From contig NZ_AP014624.1 of NCBI RefSeq assembly GCF_000829375.1, forward strand, positions 4,588,001-4,652,000: a stretch of 64,000 nucleotides of DNA. The letters are read 5' to 3'. The notes under the pieces are model-generated. The model was given only the letters and a program-made list of their open reading frames with translations. It was not told where the DNA came from and made no database searches. The stretch is from Chryseobacterium sp. StRB126 (lineage in GTDB: Bacteria > Bacteroidota > Bacteroidia > Flavobacteriales > Weeksellaceae). Position numbers and translations under genes: made by a program. Shown one piece after another: positions 26,106-33,900 of the stretch (positions are counted from its first letter, which is position 1; each line of letters begins with the position of its first letter).

Positions 26106-26513
26106 ATGAAGGAAAACCTTCAAAAGCCAATGAATAGCATATCACAAAGACTTGAAAACGTTAAAAAACTTCAAGCAAAAAGATGGGAAAACGAGGATCA
26201 TTGGGATACTTTAAATGATCTTTTAGTTAAAGAATTAGATGAGATTTTACTTATTGAACCTGAGAACACCTCCGCGTTAATCAATATCGGGGCAATTTAT
26301 TCCGATATGGGAGAAAATGAGAAAGCTCTGGAATATTTGAAAATGGCTTTAAACTTAGGTTCTGAGGATAAAAATCTTTTTGTGAATCTGGCTATTGTGA
26401 TGGTTTATATGGAAAAACATCAGTCAGAATATTTAGAGTATCTTGAAGATGCTGAGGGGAAAATTGAGAACCCGCTTACTTTTAAAGCCTATTTTGACCC
26501 TCAATCTCATTAA
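26106..26513 (+). CDS. small TPR-repeat protein
   Basis: 135 residues with about two tetratricopeptide repeats (ENTSALINIGAIYSDMGENEKALEYLKMALNLGSEDKNLFVNLAIVMVYME). Cytoplasmic, probably a protein-protein interaction module. A second in-frame ATG at 26133 is possible. Lies 24 bp after the peptidase and 4 bp before the next gene, so almost certainly cotranscribed. Confidence 0.7.
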   Translation: MKENLQKPMNSISQRLENVKKLQAKRWENEDHWDTLNDLLVKELDEILLIEPENTSALINIGAIYSDMGENEKALEYLKMALNLGSEDKNLFVNLAIVMVYMEKHQSEYLEYLEDAEGKIENPLTFKAYFDPQSH

Positions 26514-26517
26514 AACT

Positions 26518-26931
26518 ATGATAGAAAAATTAAGAAAATTAGAAGCAGCTTTTAATACACCATTAAAAGCTGCTCTTAACGATATTAATCCTGAAAAGAT
26601 TGATAAAATTCTGGATAACAGAGATATTCCGGAGTTTTCAGATGAATGGATGAAAGCTTATCAGACAGTTGAAGAGAAAATAATAGATGAAGAAACTGAA
26701 GATACTATTACTCATATCCGAAAAGAAATTTTCATCTCAATCTTCAAAACGACAGGCTCATCTGAGCTGCCAGCCTATATTTCCGACGATTTTGGATTGA
26801 TATCTTCTTATTATATTCACGATATTGAAAACAGTTGGGTAACCAATTTACTATTCACTTATCTCAATCATCAGATTCCTCAGGGAGACTTGATGAATAC
26901 AGAGAAAACAATGAAGGAATTGATTCCATAA
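26518..26931 (+). CDS. conserved-looking helical protein of unknown function
   Basis: 137 residues from the ATG at 26518 (an earlier ATG at 26443 would overlap the TPR gene by 70 bp). Mostly helical and acidic: MIEKLRKLEAAFNTPLKAAL...EFSDEWMKAYQTVEEKI. No family recognised and no catalytic motif visible. It starts 4 bp after the TPR gene and ends 35 bp before the 436-residue gene, so it is likely part of the same unit. Confidence 0.6.
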   Translation: MIEKLRKLEAAFNTPLKAALNDINPEKIDKILDNRDIPEFSDEWMKAYQTVEEKIIDEETEDTITHIRKEIFISIFKTTGSSELPAYISDDFGLISSYYIHDIENSWVTNLLFTYLNHQIPQGDLMNTEKTMKELIP

Positions 26932-26966
26932 ACAGAACAAAACTGTAATTTTCAAAACGATAAAAA

Positions 26967-28277
26967 ATGAATACCATAGAACAGCTTTACCAAACCTTAG
27001 ATCAGCGCCGCCGTCCTGAAGATGTTGCGGAAATGATCGTTGAGTTGATGAGAGAACAGTTAGCCATTCATGAACTGGCAACTTTGAGTAAAGCTGCCAA
27101 CCGTTCTTTGAAGAATAGTATCTATGGCTATACTTCAATGCTTGAAACTTTTGGAAAAGCAGTGGGTGCAGAAAAGCAGATTAAAAAAGCCATTGAGATC
27201 TTTAAAATTAATGAAAAAGAAAATTCCGGATATCATAGTGTGGAAGGAATTGAAACATTTTTGAAAGAAGTTTCCCCATTAATCCATAAAGAAGTCGGAG
27301 AGAATAATTTCAAAAGTGACCGTCTGAATAAAGATCTTAGAAAACTGGCTGGATTGGACATTTCCAAACGAAATTACAACAAGAAATGGAGACTTTTAAA
27401 ACGAATTGAAATCAGACTTCAAAAATTCATTCAGGAATCTAAGAAGATTGAGCTTCAGAAAATAGCTAAACATGGGCTTTCCCATACCATCATTTTTGAA
27501 AATTTCAGCAAAGATCTGAATACAGCCTGTTTTATTGCTTATTTCAACGCAAGAAGTAACCTTAGAAGTACCTTTACCAATCAAAGTCAGGAAAGACCGT
27601 TTGATGAAATTTGTGAAATGCTGTTCAACAGATGTCTGAAAGACCCATCCACCACTCATTGGGAAACTATTTCCTATATTTATACTGAGGCTAAAGTTTT
27701 AGATCACCTAAATGATGAACAAAAGGGGAAACTCTTAGGTAAATGGACGGCGATCCTTCAGGAACTTTCTGATTTTCTGGAAGAACTTTGGAATGAAAAC
27801 GATATCTACAGGAAAACAATGGCTGTAAAAAAAGGCAATGATTCTACTACCTGGAACAATACAGCCGGAGCTTGGAATAAAGCCAGAGATAACTGGATGA
27901 ACCTGATCTATGCTTTGGGTCTTGATTCGATTCTTGATGATATTTGTTTCGGAAAGGTAATGCGATTAATGGCAGCAGACGTTATTGCATGGCATTTATC
28001 AACCGGCGGAAAGATTGATCCCAACACAGAAGTATGGAATTTAGTACCTTTGCCATGGGAGGTTTTTCAGGAAAAAACCTTCTGTAACAAGGAAATGATC
28101 GTTAATGCCTGTAGAGATGCCGGCATTGATCCTGAAAAATCAGGTTGGATTGCTCCCCGCACTCATGGAGTAAGTGAGTTTAAACCTACTCCGGAACTCG
28201 TACACGGAGTAACCGTTTCCAATCCTTTTCTTGCTAAAGTCTTAAGACAAAACAAATATTTTTCAGGAAAACTCTGA
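26967..28277 (+). CDS. unrecognised 436-residue protein directly upstream of the tRNA-like pair
   Basis: Soluble, mostly helical, Trp-rich in the second half. N-terminal part: MNTIEQLYQTLDQRRRPEDVAEMIVELMREQLAIHEL with a helix-rich region to about 150 (basic KRNYNKKWRLLKRIEIRLQKF, possible RNA contact). Middle: HGLSHTIIFENFSKDLNTACFIAYFNARSNLRSTFT. C-terminal: TTWNNTAGAWNKARDNWMNLIYALGLDSILDDICFGKVMRLMAADVIAWHLSTGG and a final PRTHGVSEFKPTPELVHGVTVSNPFL. I do not recognise the family. Thirteen bases after its stop begin two tRNA-like RNAs, which suggests, but does not prove, that the protein acts on or with them. Confidence 0.75.
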   Translation: MNTIEQLYQTLDQRRRPEDVAEMIVELMREQLAIHELATLSKAANRSLKNSIYGYTSMLETFGKAVGAEKQIKKAIEIFKINEKENSGYHSVEGIETFLKEVSPLIHKEVGENNFKSDRLNKDLRKLAGLDISKRNYNKKWRLLKRIEIRLQKFIQESKKIELQKIAKHGLSHTIIFENFSKDLNTACFIAYFNARSNLRSTFTNQSQERPFDEICEMLFNRCLKDPSTTHWETISYIYTEAKVLDHLNDEQKGKLLGKWTAILQELSDFLEELWNENDIYRKTMAVKKGNDSTTWNNTAGAWNKARDNWMNLIYALGLDSILDDICFGKVMRLMAADVIAWHLSTGGKIDPNTEVWNLVPLPWEVFQEKTFCNKEMIVNACRDAGIDPEKSGWIAPRTHGVSEFKPTPELVHGVTVSNPFLAKVLRQNKYFSGKL

Positions 28278-28290
28278 AAACAAAAATATA

Positions 28291-28366
28291 GGATAGGTTA
28301 GTTCAGTGGTAGAACACCTGGCTCTTTAACCGGGTTGACGCAGGTTCGAGCCCTGCACCTATCCTG
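28291..28366 (+). tRNA. tRNA-like RNA 1, 8-nt anticodon loop (Lys-like CUUU)
   Basis: Folds as a cloverleaf. Acceptor 28291-28298 with 28357-28364 (8 bp, or 7 bp plus a His-like G-1:C73 pair); D stem GTTC/GAAC (28301-28304, 28312-28315) with loop AGTGGTA; anticodon stem CCTGG/CCGGG (28317-28321, 28330-28334); 5-nt variable loop; T stem GCAGG/CCTGC with loop TTCGAGC. The anticodon loop CTCTTTAA has 8 nt instead of 7: it matches a Lys loop (CT-TTT-AA) with an inserted C, giving a quadruplet CUUU. The 3' end reads C-TG, not CCA. Confidence 0.85.
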
Positions 28367-28369
28367 ATT

Positions 28370-28444
28370 TCTGATATAGCTCAGTGGCAGAGCACCCGGC
28401 TCTTCACCCGGGAGGACACAGGTTCGAGCCCTGTTATCAGACCA
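28370..28444 (+). tRNA. tRNA-like RNA 2, 8-nt anticodon loop (Glu-like CUUC)
   Basis: Acceptor TCTGATA/TATCAGA (28370-28376, 28435-28441); D stem GCTC/GAGC with loop AGTGGCA; anticodon stem CCCGG/CCGGG (28395-28399, 28408-28412), perfect; variable loop AGGAC; T stem ACAGG/CCTGT with loop TTCGAGC. The anticodon loop CTCTTCAC again has 8 nt: a Glu loop (CT-TTC-AC) with the same extra C. The end can be read as C73 then CAA, or with a 6-bp acceptor as A73 then encoded CCA. Only 5 nt separate it from tRNA-like RNA 1 and 18-20 nt from the next CDS. Confidence 0.85.
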
Positions 28445-28462
28445 ACAAGAAATATAATAATC

Positions 28463-29158
28463 GTGAAAAAGATACACTTCCTTTATACCCTTCCATTTCT
28501 ATTTTTTTTAAGCTGTAAAAACGAAAAGAAAGATTCAATAGCAGAAACAAAAGTTCCGGAAATTAGTCAGGTAGAAAAAACAGATTCTTTAGTTACTGCA
28601 AGAATCGACTCTGCTCAGGTTCCCACAGCATTGAAGTATAAAGGAAATTTTAAAGACGGATTCCGGTGGAAAGATAAAACAGGAGAATATGTAGTGGTTA
28701 CTTCTGAAACCGGAGTTTACATCAATGAAAATTTCACCCATGAAAATGATGGCAGTGATGCTGAAGTTTTTGCCCAATGCTACTCCCTTGAAAATAACCA
28801 ACAGATATGGAAGGTGAATGATTTTATCAAAGACTGTATGGTAGATATTGATGCTGCATTTAAGAAAAACTCTTTAAGTGTAACTGATCTTGATAAAAAT
28901 GGTGTCGCTGAAATCTGGGCAATGTATGAAATGGCCTGTAAAGGCGATGTAAGTCCTTCAGATTTAAAGATCATCATGTATGAAGGAAAACAAAAATTTG
29001 CCATGCGTGGAGAAACAAAAATACGAACAGGAATGGAAAGTCACGGTAAGCCAGTATTTGAAGGAGGATCTTATACCTTTGATAAAGCTTTTAAAAAAGG
29101 GCCGAAAGCATTCAGAGACTATGCTGAAAAATTGTGGAGTAAAAATATGGGAGAATAA
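28463..29158 (+). CDS. lipoprotein of unknown function
   Basis: 231 residues from a GTG start. Lipobox LFFLSC (Cys at residue 18), followed by a charged linker. The domain contains GNFKDGFRWKDKTGEYVVVTSETGVYINENF and DLDKNGVAEIWAMYEMACKGDVSPSDLKIIMYEGK, the latter resembling an FG-GAP/calcium-loop-like segment (DxDxNG). Similar to the M949_RS01915-type surface lipoproteins of Flavobacteria; that likeness is from memory. It begins 19 bp after tRNA-like RNA 2. Confidence 0.75.
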   Translation: MKKIHFLYTLPFLFFLSCKNEKKDSIAETKVPEISQVEKTDSLVTARIDSAQVPTALKYKGNFKDGFRWKDKTGEYVVVTSETGVYINENFTHENDGSDAEVFAQCYSLENNQQIWKVNDFIKDCMVDIDAAFKKNSLSVTDLDKNGVAEIWAMYEMACKGDVSPSDLKIIMYEGKQKFAMRGETKIRTGMESHGKPVFEGGSYTFDKAFKKGPKAFRDYAEKLWSKNMGE

Positions 29159-29190
29159 TTTGACCGTTTTTTTCATCTGATTAAATTCAA

Positions 29191-29198
29191 TATATTTG
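29191..29198 (+). promoter_or_regulatory. -7 promoter box of the YqaE/Pmp3-like gene
   Basis: TATATTTG, exact TAnnTTTG match, 38 nt before the ATG at 29237. Confidence 0.5.
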
Positions 29199-29236
29199 AT
29201 CATAAAACGATATAATAACCTTTAAAAATTTACATC

Positions 29237-29437
29237 ATGTTTTTAGCTATTGTACTTCCCTTTCTATCTTTTATCGTTAGAGGAAAAGTTCTTACCGGAA
29301 TCATTTGCTTTTTCTTACAAATCACATTAATTGGCTGGCTTCCTGCAGCTATTTGGGCAGTGATGTCACTAAATAACGATAGAGCCAATAAGCGAAACGA
29401 AGATTTAATTCGAGCCGTTCGTGAAGGCAGAAAATAA
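29237..29437 (+). CDS. YqaE/Pmp3-like small membrane protein
   Basis: 66 residues with two hydrophobic segments (MFLAIVLPFLSFIVRGK and ITLIGWLPAAIWAVMSL) and a basic C-terminal tail (NDRANKRNEDLIRAVREGRK), the layout of the YqaE/Pmp3 proteolipid family, which is often stress-induced in other organisms. Own promoter and a strong terminator, so a monocistronic unit. Confidence 0.8.
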   Translation: MFLAIVLPFLSFIVRGKVLTGIICFFLQITLIGWLPAAIWAVMSLNNDRANKRNEDLIRAVREGRK

Positions 29438-29462
29438 AATCATTTTTACATCTATAACATAC

Positions 29463-29492
29463 AATCCTTTATTTCTGTAAAGGATTTTTTTG
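29463..29492 (+). terminator. terminator of the YqaE/Pmp3-like gene
   Basis: AATCCTTTA/TAAAGGATT stem with a six-base loop, then seven T. Confidence 0.8.
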
Positions 29493-29597
29493 TTGCTAAA
29501 AATCTAGATCTATGTTTTAAAGTTTTTTACATTAATAATCGTAAATTTATCATTCATTAATCTTAGTTTTAAAATAGAACTGTAAATCTTCTCTATC

Positions 29598-30329
29598 ATG
29601 AAAGAAAATAAATACGACAATCCATCTTTTTTTAACCAGTATGAGAAAATGCTCCGTTCTCAATTGGGACTTGAAGGAGCAGGAGAATGGCATACCTTAA
29701 AAAATATGCTCCCTGATTTTAAAGAGAAAAATGTGCTGGACCTTGGCTGTGGATTCGGATGGCATTGCCGATATGCCATAGAACAGGGAGCAAAATCTGT
29801 AATTGGTATTGATCTTTCAGAGAAAATGCTGACAAAAGCTAAAGAAATCAATAGCCTGGAAGGTATCCTGTATGAAAGAAAAGCATTGGAAGATCTCAAT
29901 TATCCTCAAGAACAGTTTGATATTATTTTAAGCTCATTAACACTACATTATGTGGAATCATTCGATAAGATTGCTCAAAATATCTATCAATGGTTAACTT
30001 CAGGCGGACATTTTGTATTCTCTGTGGAACATCCTGTATTTACTGCTGAAGGAAGTCAGGACTGGGTGTATGATAAAGATGGAGAGAAAACATACTGGCC
30101 TGTTGATAAGTATTTTATGGAAGGAAAAAGAAATACAACATTCTTAGGTGAAAATGTAATTAAATATCACAGAACCTTAACTTCCTACCTCAACGCTTTA
30201 TTAAAACATGGCTTCAAAATAAAAGAAATTATTGAGCCAGAGCCAACTCCTGAAATGCTGAAAGAAATTCCTGAAATGAAAGATGAACTCAGAAGACCTA
30301 TGATGCTATTAATTTCTGTTGAAAAATAG
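29598..30329 (+). CDS. class I SAM-dependent methyltransferase
   Basis: 243 residues. Motif I VLDLGCGFGWHCRYAIEQGAKSVIGIDLSEKML (about 50-83), post-I acidic loop after IGID, motif II-like FDIILSSLTLHYV (about 112-124) and motif III SGGHFVFSVEHP. A UbiE/Methyltransf_11-type small-molecule methyltransferase; substrate unknown. Convergent with the downstream MFS gene. Confidence 0.88.
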   Translation: MKENKYDNPSFFNQYEKMLRSQLGLEGAGEWHTLKNMLPDFKEKNVLDLGCGFGWHCRYAIEQGAKSVIGIDLSEKMLTKAKEINSLEGILYERKALEDLNYPQEQFDIILSSLTLHYVESFDKIAQNIYQWLTSGGHFVFSVEHPVFTAEGSQDWVYDKDGEKTYWPVDKYFMEGKRNTTFLGENVIKYHRTLTSYLNALLKHGFKIKEIIEPEPTPEMLKEIPEMKDELRRPMMLLISVEK

Positions 30330-30396
30330 TCTGCTTGGAAGATTGGAATATTCCACAACCAATGAATACTGCGGTAAAAATAAGCAGTTTTGTAAT

Positions 30397-31797
30397 TTAT
30401 TTTTTAGTTTGAGGAAGGACATCGTCAGGTACTTTAAAAACAGCCGCAAAAACAATAATCAGGCAGAGAATATTAACCAGTATAGCCATTGTAAAAGCTT
30501 TATGATAATGCTGTATTAACGGCTTTGCACCCAGAAAATAATAAAAAACACTTCCCACTGCCACAATTCCGATGATGGCTGCTACCTGCTGAAAAGTATT
30601 GTAAACTCCGGAAGCATTTCCAATCATTTTTTCAGACATTCCTGAAAGAGCAATATTCGCCAGTGAAGGAATCACAGAGCCTACTCCTACTCCATGCAAA
30701 AATAATAACAGAAACAACCAGAAAAACTCAGTAGTTCCGCTGAAAAAAATAACCTGAAGAATCAAAATCAAGATGATAAAACCAAGTCCTGTCATCAGAG
30801 CTTTTTTCCCATATCTCAGGATCAGTTTTACCGAGAAAGCTGAAGCCAGAATAAATCCTAGTCCTTGAAAAACAATTATTTCCCCGGCTTTTAACGGACT
30901 AATCATTAATCCATCCTGAAAAAATAAAGAGAGAATATAGAAATAGGAATCCAACATAATAAAGAAGAAAGAGACAGCTACAATACCCAGATTGAAATTT
31001 TTGTAACGGAAAAGCTCAAAATCAATCAGGTAAGTTTTTTTATTTTTCAAATTATCTTTCTGATTTTTAATAAAGTAGATTAAAATAACCACAGAAATAA
31101 CCATGAGCAGCATATTCTGAACAGAAAAGATCTCTTTTTCAGAAACGGTAAGCATATAGGTCATACTGAAAAGTCCTGCTGACAATAGAAAAACGCCCCA
31201 ATTATCAAAGGATTTTTTTTTACTGATTCTGGATTCTTTCAAAATTCTTACACTGAAAAAAATGGCAATCAGACATATAGGAATATTAATGAAGAAAATA
31301 AGCCGCCAAGGCTCTTCCCAAACAGTAAGTGATGAAAAATATCCACCCAGAAACTGCCCCATAACGGTTCCGACTCCAATAGTGATTCCATACCAACCCA
31401 TTGCTTTTGTACGCTCTCTGTGAACAGGAAATAAAATCTGGATCATAGAGAGAACCTGTGGTGCCATTAATGCAGCACTTATTCCCTGAACCAATCTTGA
31501 AATCATCAGCATAACACTTCCTTGTGAAATTCCGCAGGCGATGGAACTTATCATAAAAAAGATCAATCCGCCAATGAAAATCTTTTTTCTTCCGTATACA
31601 TCTCCCAAACGACCTCCTGTAATAAGAAAAGAAGCAAATCCGATAAGATAAGCGGCTATCATCAGCTGCATTTCTCCATGGGAAGCATGAATATCGCGTT
31701 GTATAGAAGGTATGGATACATTGATAATGAAAATATCCATAATTGTCAACAGCTGTCCAAAAAGAATAATCAATAATTTCAAATAGTTACGTTTCAT
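30397..31797 (-). CDS. MFS drug efflux transporter (DHA2, 14-TM type)
   Basis: 466 residues with 14 hydrophobic segments. Motif A GGRLGDVYGRKKIFIGG (about 60-76), the N-terminal DIFIINVSIPSIQRD typical of the EmrB/QacA group and a motif-C-like GITIGVGTVMGQFLGGYFSS in TM5. Expected to export drugs or other toxic compounds by proton antiport. The TetR gene is upstream on the same strand (39 bp gap) and the operator ATAGA-N4-TCTAT lies 7 bp before the start. Confidence 0.9.
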   Translation of the reverse strand: MKRNYLKLLIILFGQLLTIMDIFIINVSIPSIQRDIHASHGEMQLMIAAYLIGFASFLITGGRLGDVYGRKKIFIGGLIFFMISSIACGISQGSVMLMISRLVQGISAALMAPQVLSMIQILFPVHRERTKAMGWYGITIGVGTVMGQFLGGYFSSLTVWEEPWRLIFFINIPICLIAIFFSVRILKESRISKKKSFDNWGVFLLSAGLFSMTYMLTVSEKEIFSVQNMLLMVISVVILIYFIKNQKDNLKNKKTYLIDFELFRYKNFNLGIVAVSFFFIMLDSYFYILSLFFQDGLMISPLKAGEIIVFQGLGFILASAFSVKLILRYGKKALMTGLGFIILILILQVIFFSGTTEFFWLFLLLFLHGVGVGSVIPSLANIALSGMSEKMIGNASGVYNTFQQVAAIIGIVAVGSVFYYFLGAKPLIQHYHKAFTMAILVNILCLIIVFAAVFKVPDDVLPQTKK

Positions 31798-31803
31798 TTT
31801 TAT

Positions 31804-31817
31804 ATAGATATATCTAT
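31804..31817. promoter_or_regulatory. TetR-type operator at the MFS gene
   Basis: ATAGATATATCTAT, a 14-bp perfect palindrome (ATAGA-N4-TCTAT), 6 bp upstream of the MFS start. The same arms and spacing recur at 32432-32445. Confidence 0.65.
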
Positions 31818-31836
31818 TTTTTAATTCATAAAAAAA

Positions 31837-32400
31837 TTAGGATAATAAACCCTGTATCATTTTTTTGATTTGATCAAAAGAATCATTCTTTCTGGTAATG
31901 GTGGAAGTTACAACCGCTCCTTCTATCAATAAAAAAATATTTTCAGAGGTTAATTCTGGATCTGATAATGGATGAAATTCACTATATTCCTTCACAATAC
32001 CATAAATGAGTCCCCTCTGTTTTTCTTTATGATTTTTTGCAAAAGCTGATACTGCAGTGTTTCCATCTCCTACTTCAGAGACAATTTTAATGAAATGGCA
32101 TCCTGAAAACTTTGAAGATTGCTGCAGTTTTTTACGGTAATCCACAATTGCTGATATTTTTTCTTTAGGATCTGAAATAAAGGCAATACTTTTTTCAAGA
32201 CCTTCGAGCCAATCCTGCTCTTCCTTGATTAAATAAGCCTGAAGAAGGTCATTTTTAGAGGCAAAATGATTGTACAACGAACCAATGGCAATTTCAGCTT
32301 CAGCAATGATCTGATTGATTCCAGTAGAGTTATATCCTTGTTTATAAAATAATTCCGAAGCGACTCTGATGATTCTGTCCCTTACTTTTTCTTTTTTCAT
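31837..32400 (-). CDS. TetR-family transcriptional repressor
   Basis: 187 residues from MKKEKVRDRII. N-terminal HTH: RVASELFYKQGYNSTGINQIIAEAEIAIGSLYNHFASKNDLLQAYL. C-terminal ligand-binding helices with SSKFSGCHFIKIVSEVGD. A start at 32418 is excluded because it would overlap the -7 box (TAGTTTTG, 32416-32423). Operator copies sit at its own promoter and before the MFS gene, so it probably represses both until a ligand binds. Confidence 0.9.
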   Translation of the reverse strand: MKKEKVRDRIIRVASELFYKQGYNSTGINQIIAEAEIAIGSLYNHFASKNDLLQAYLIKEEQDWLEGLEKSIAFISDPKEKISAIVDYRKKLQQSSKFSGCHFIKIVSEVGDGNTAVSAFAKNHKEKQRGLIYGIVKEYSEFHPLSDPELTSENIFLLIEGAVVTSTITRKNDSFDQIKKMIQGLLS

Positions 32401-32415
32401 CCTGAAAAATTTTAA

Positions 32416-32423
32416 CAAAACTA
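32416..32423 (-). promoter_or_regulatory. -7 promoter box of the TetR gene
   Basis: TAGTTTTG on the reverse strand, exact TAnnTTTG match, 15 nt before the start at 32400. Confidence 0.6.
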
Positions 32424-32431
32424 CATAAAAA

Positions 32432-32445
32432 ATAGAGAAGTCTAT
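32432..32445. promoter_or_regulatory. TetR-type operator at the repressor's own promoter
   Basis: ATAGAGAAGTCTAT: ATAGA-N4-TCTAT, the same arms and spacing as the copy at 31804. Placed 8 bp upstream of the -7 box, between -7 and -33. Confidence 0.65.
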
Positions 32446-32569
32446 CTATTTTTAATCATAGAACGTCTCTATCTGTTTGATAAAACCCTAATGATTTCAT
32501 CAAAATTCTTTTCCGATTTTTTTTATTATTGATAAAATAGCGCGATATTTAAGCTATAAAAGACAAGCC

Positions 32570-33238
32570 ATGTTTAATCTTTTCAAGAAGAAGAAAAAAA
32601 TTAAGGTCAACCTTCATTCTGTAACCATTCCCGATCAGGGATGGACTAAAGTTTCAGAAGACAATGAGGCGATAAGATGGGTAAATCCACAACAATCAGC
32701 TTTGATTGTGCTCCATTTTTTTGATAAAGAACCGGATCTTCCTACAGCAAAAGACCTTGATTATTTGAAAAAGTTCTATCAAAATATCGCAGCAGCATCT
32801 AATGGCGGAACTATTGAAACTGATATTATACATATTCACAATATCCCTTGTGTAAAAACCATTATTAAAATTCCTCAGGAGGAAACCGGAATGGCCTATA
32901 TTGCCTCCATTTCCATTCCTTTTGAAAACTGTAGTTATGTAGTAAAAATTCAGGCTGATGAAATTGGAATCACAGGGATGAGAGATGCGGTTATTCTTGA
33001 CAGGTTACATAAAACCGGAGAGGTAGAAATTGATGAAGAAAATATGAAAAACTGGTTTGAAGATCCCTATGATCCGGACTTTAAGCAGGGAACATTAATG
33101 AATAAGTCTGAACTGGAGAAGTACGATCCTGAATTCCCTGAACATCCGCTTTCTATTGCCAGATCTCTCCTCAGATCAATAGCTACAACTATCATTTTCA
33201 AAAAAGAAATAAAAGAACTTCCGTCATTTAAAAAATAA
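32570..33238 (+). CDS. uncharacterised soluble protein
   Basis: 222 residues. A basic start MFNLFKKKKKIKVNLHS is followed by mixed alpha/beta sequence (VTIPDQGWTKVSEDNEAIRWVNPQQSALIVLHFFDKEPDLP, IASISIPFENCSYVVKIQADEIGITGMRDAVILDRL) and a Pro/acidic C-terminal part (WFEDPYDPDFKQGTLMNKSELEKYDPEFPEHPL). No family recognised. Lies 10 bp upstream of the VOC gene, so likely the same operon. Confidence 0.6.
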   Translation: MFNLFKKKKKIKVNLHSVTIPDQGWTKVSEDNEAIRWVNPQQSALIVLHFFDKEPDLPTAKDLDYLKKFYQNIAAASNGGTIETDIIHIHNIPCVKTIIKIPQEETGMAYIASISIPFENCSYVVKIQADEIGITGMRDAVILDRLHKTGEVEIDEENMKNWFEDPYDPDFKQGTLMNKSELEKYDPEFPEHPLSIARSLLRSIATTIIFKKEIKELPSFKK

Positions 33239-33248
33239 AAGCCAACCC

Positions 33249-33626
33249 ATGAATTCGTCCAATCCTGTCGTTTATTTTGAAATTCCTGTGAATGATCTGG
33301 AACGGGCAGAGAGCTTCTATTCGGCTGTCTTTAATTTCAGTTTTGTGAAAGAAACCATCGATCATTATGAGATGGCTCTTTTCCCTTTTGAAGAAAAGAG
33401 CAGTGGTATTACCGGAGCTTTAGCCAAAGGGGATGTTTATAAACCTACGAAAAATGGGGTTATTATTTATTTTAAAACAGAAAATATTGATACCACTCTG
33501 GAAAAAGTTCTTCAGCACGGAGGAAAAATTCTTTATCCGAAAAGAACGGATGAAAAATATGGTTTCGCAGTAGCTGAATTTGAAGACTCAGAGGGAAACA
33601 GGATTGCCCTGCATCAAACCATTTAA
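33249..33626 (+). CDS. VOC-superfamily (glyoxalase-like) protein
   Basis: 125 residues. Single VOC unit: VVYFEIPVNDLERAESFYSAVFNFSF, EKSSGITGALAKGDVYKPTKNGVIIYFKTENIDTTLEKVLQHGGKILYPKR, and FAVAEFEDSEGNRIALHQ, where the Glu/His positions can bind metal. Substrate unknown; the family includes glyoxalases, dioxygenases and binding proteins. Confidence 0.85.
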   Translation: MNSSNPVVYFEIPVNDLERAESFYSAVFNFSFVKETIDHYEMALFPFEEKSSGITGALAKGDVYKPTKNGVIIYFKTENIDTTLEKVLQHGGKILYPKRTDEKYGFAVAEFEDSEGNRIALHQTI

Positions 33627-33659
33627 GGTTTTTGAGTAAGGAAGGATGGGAGTTATAAA

Positions 33660-33735
33660 ATATGTGAGATTCTTCACTACATTTAGGAACTGCATTCGCA
33701 GACTTTCAGTCTGTATTCAGAATACCTCTTTTGAG
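33660..33735. repeat. dispersed hairpin repeat, copy A
   Basis: CAGAC/GTCTG stem at 33699-33713 inside a sequence that, read on the reverse strand, matches 60315-60375 (ATTCTGAATACAG...CTGCGAA.GCAG...GAAGAATCT). The stem changes in a compensated way between the two copies. Fills the 274-bp gap between the VOC gene and the next gene; no coding sequence seen. Confidence 0.65.
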
Positions 33736-33900
33736 ACCACCTCTTCAAAACCTACTTCGAGCTTTCAAACTTAGAAAATTCTTTATATTCTTCGTTTACA
33801 ACCTACTCACTTCCATTCATCACATATTATTTTTTAACTTATGTTTCAGCAGATTTTGTATCTTTAATTACCATTTTTATAAAATATTTGGTAATTCGTT

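Noticed and set aside
28291..28444. Annotation as ordinary tRNA-Lys and tRNA-Glu
   Set aside because: The anticodon loops have 8 nt in every fold that keeps the stems, and the acceptor ends deviate from the norm.
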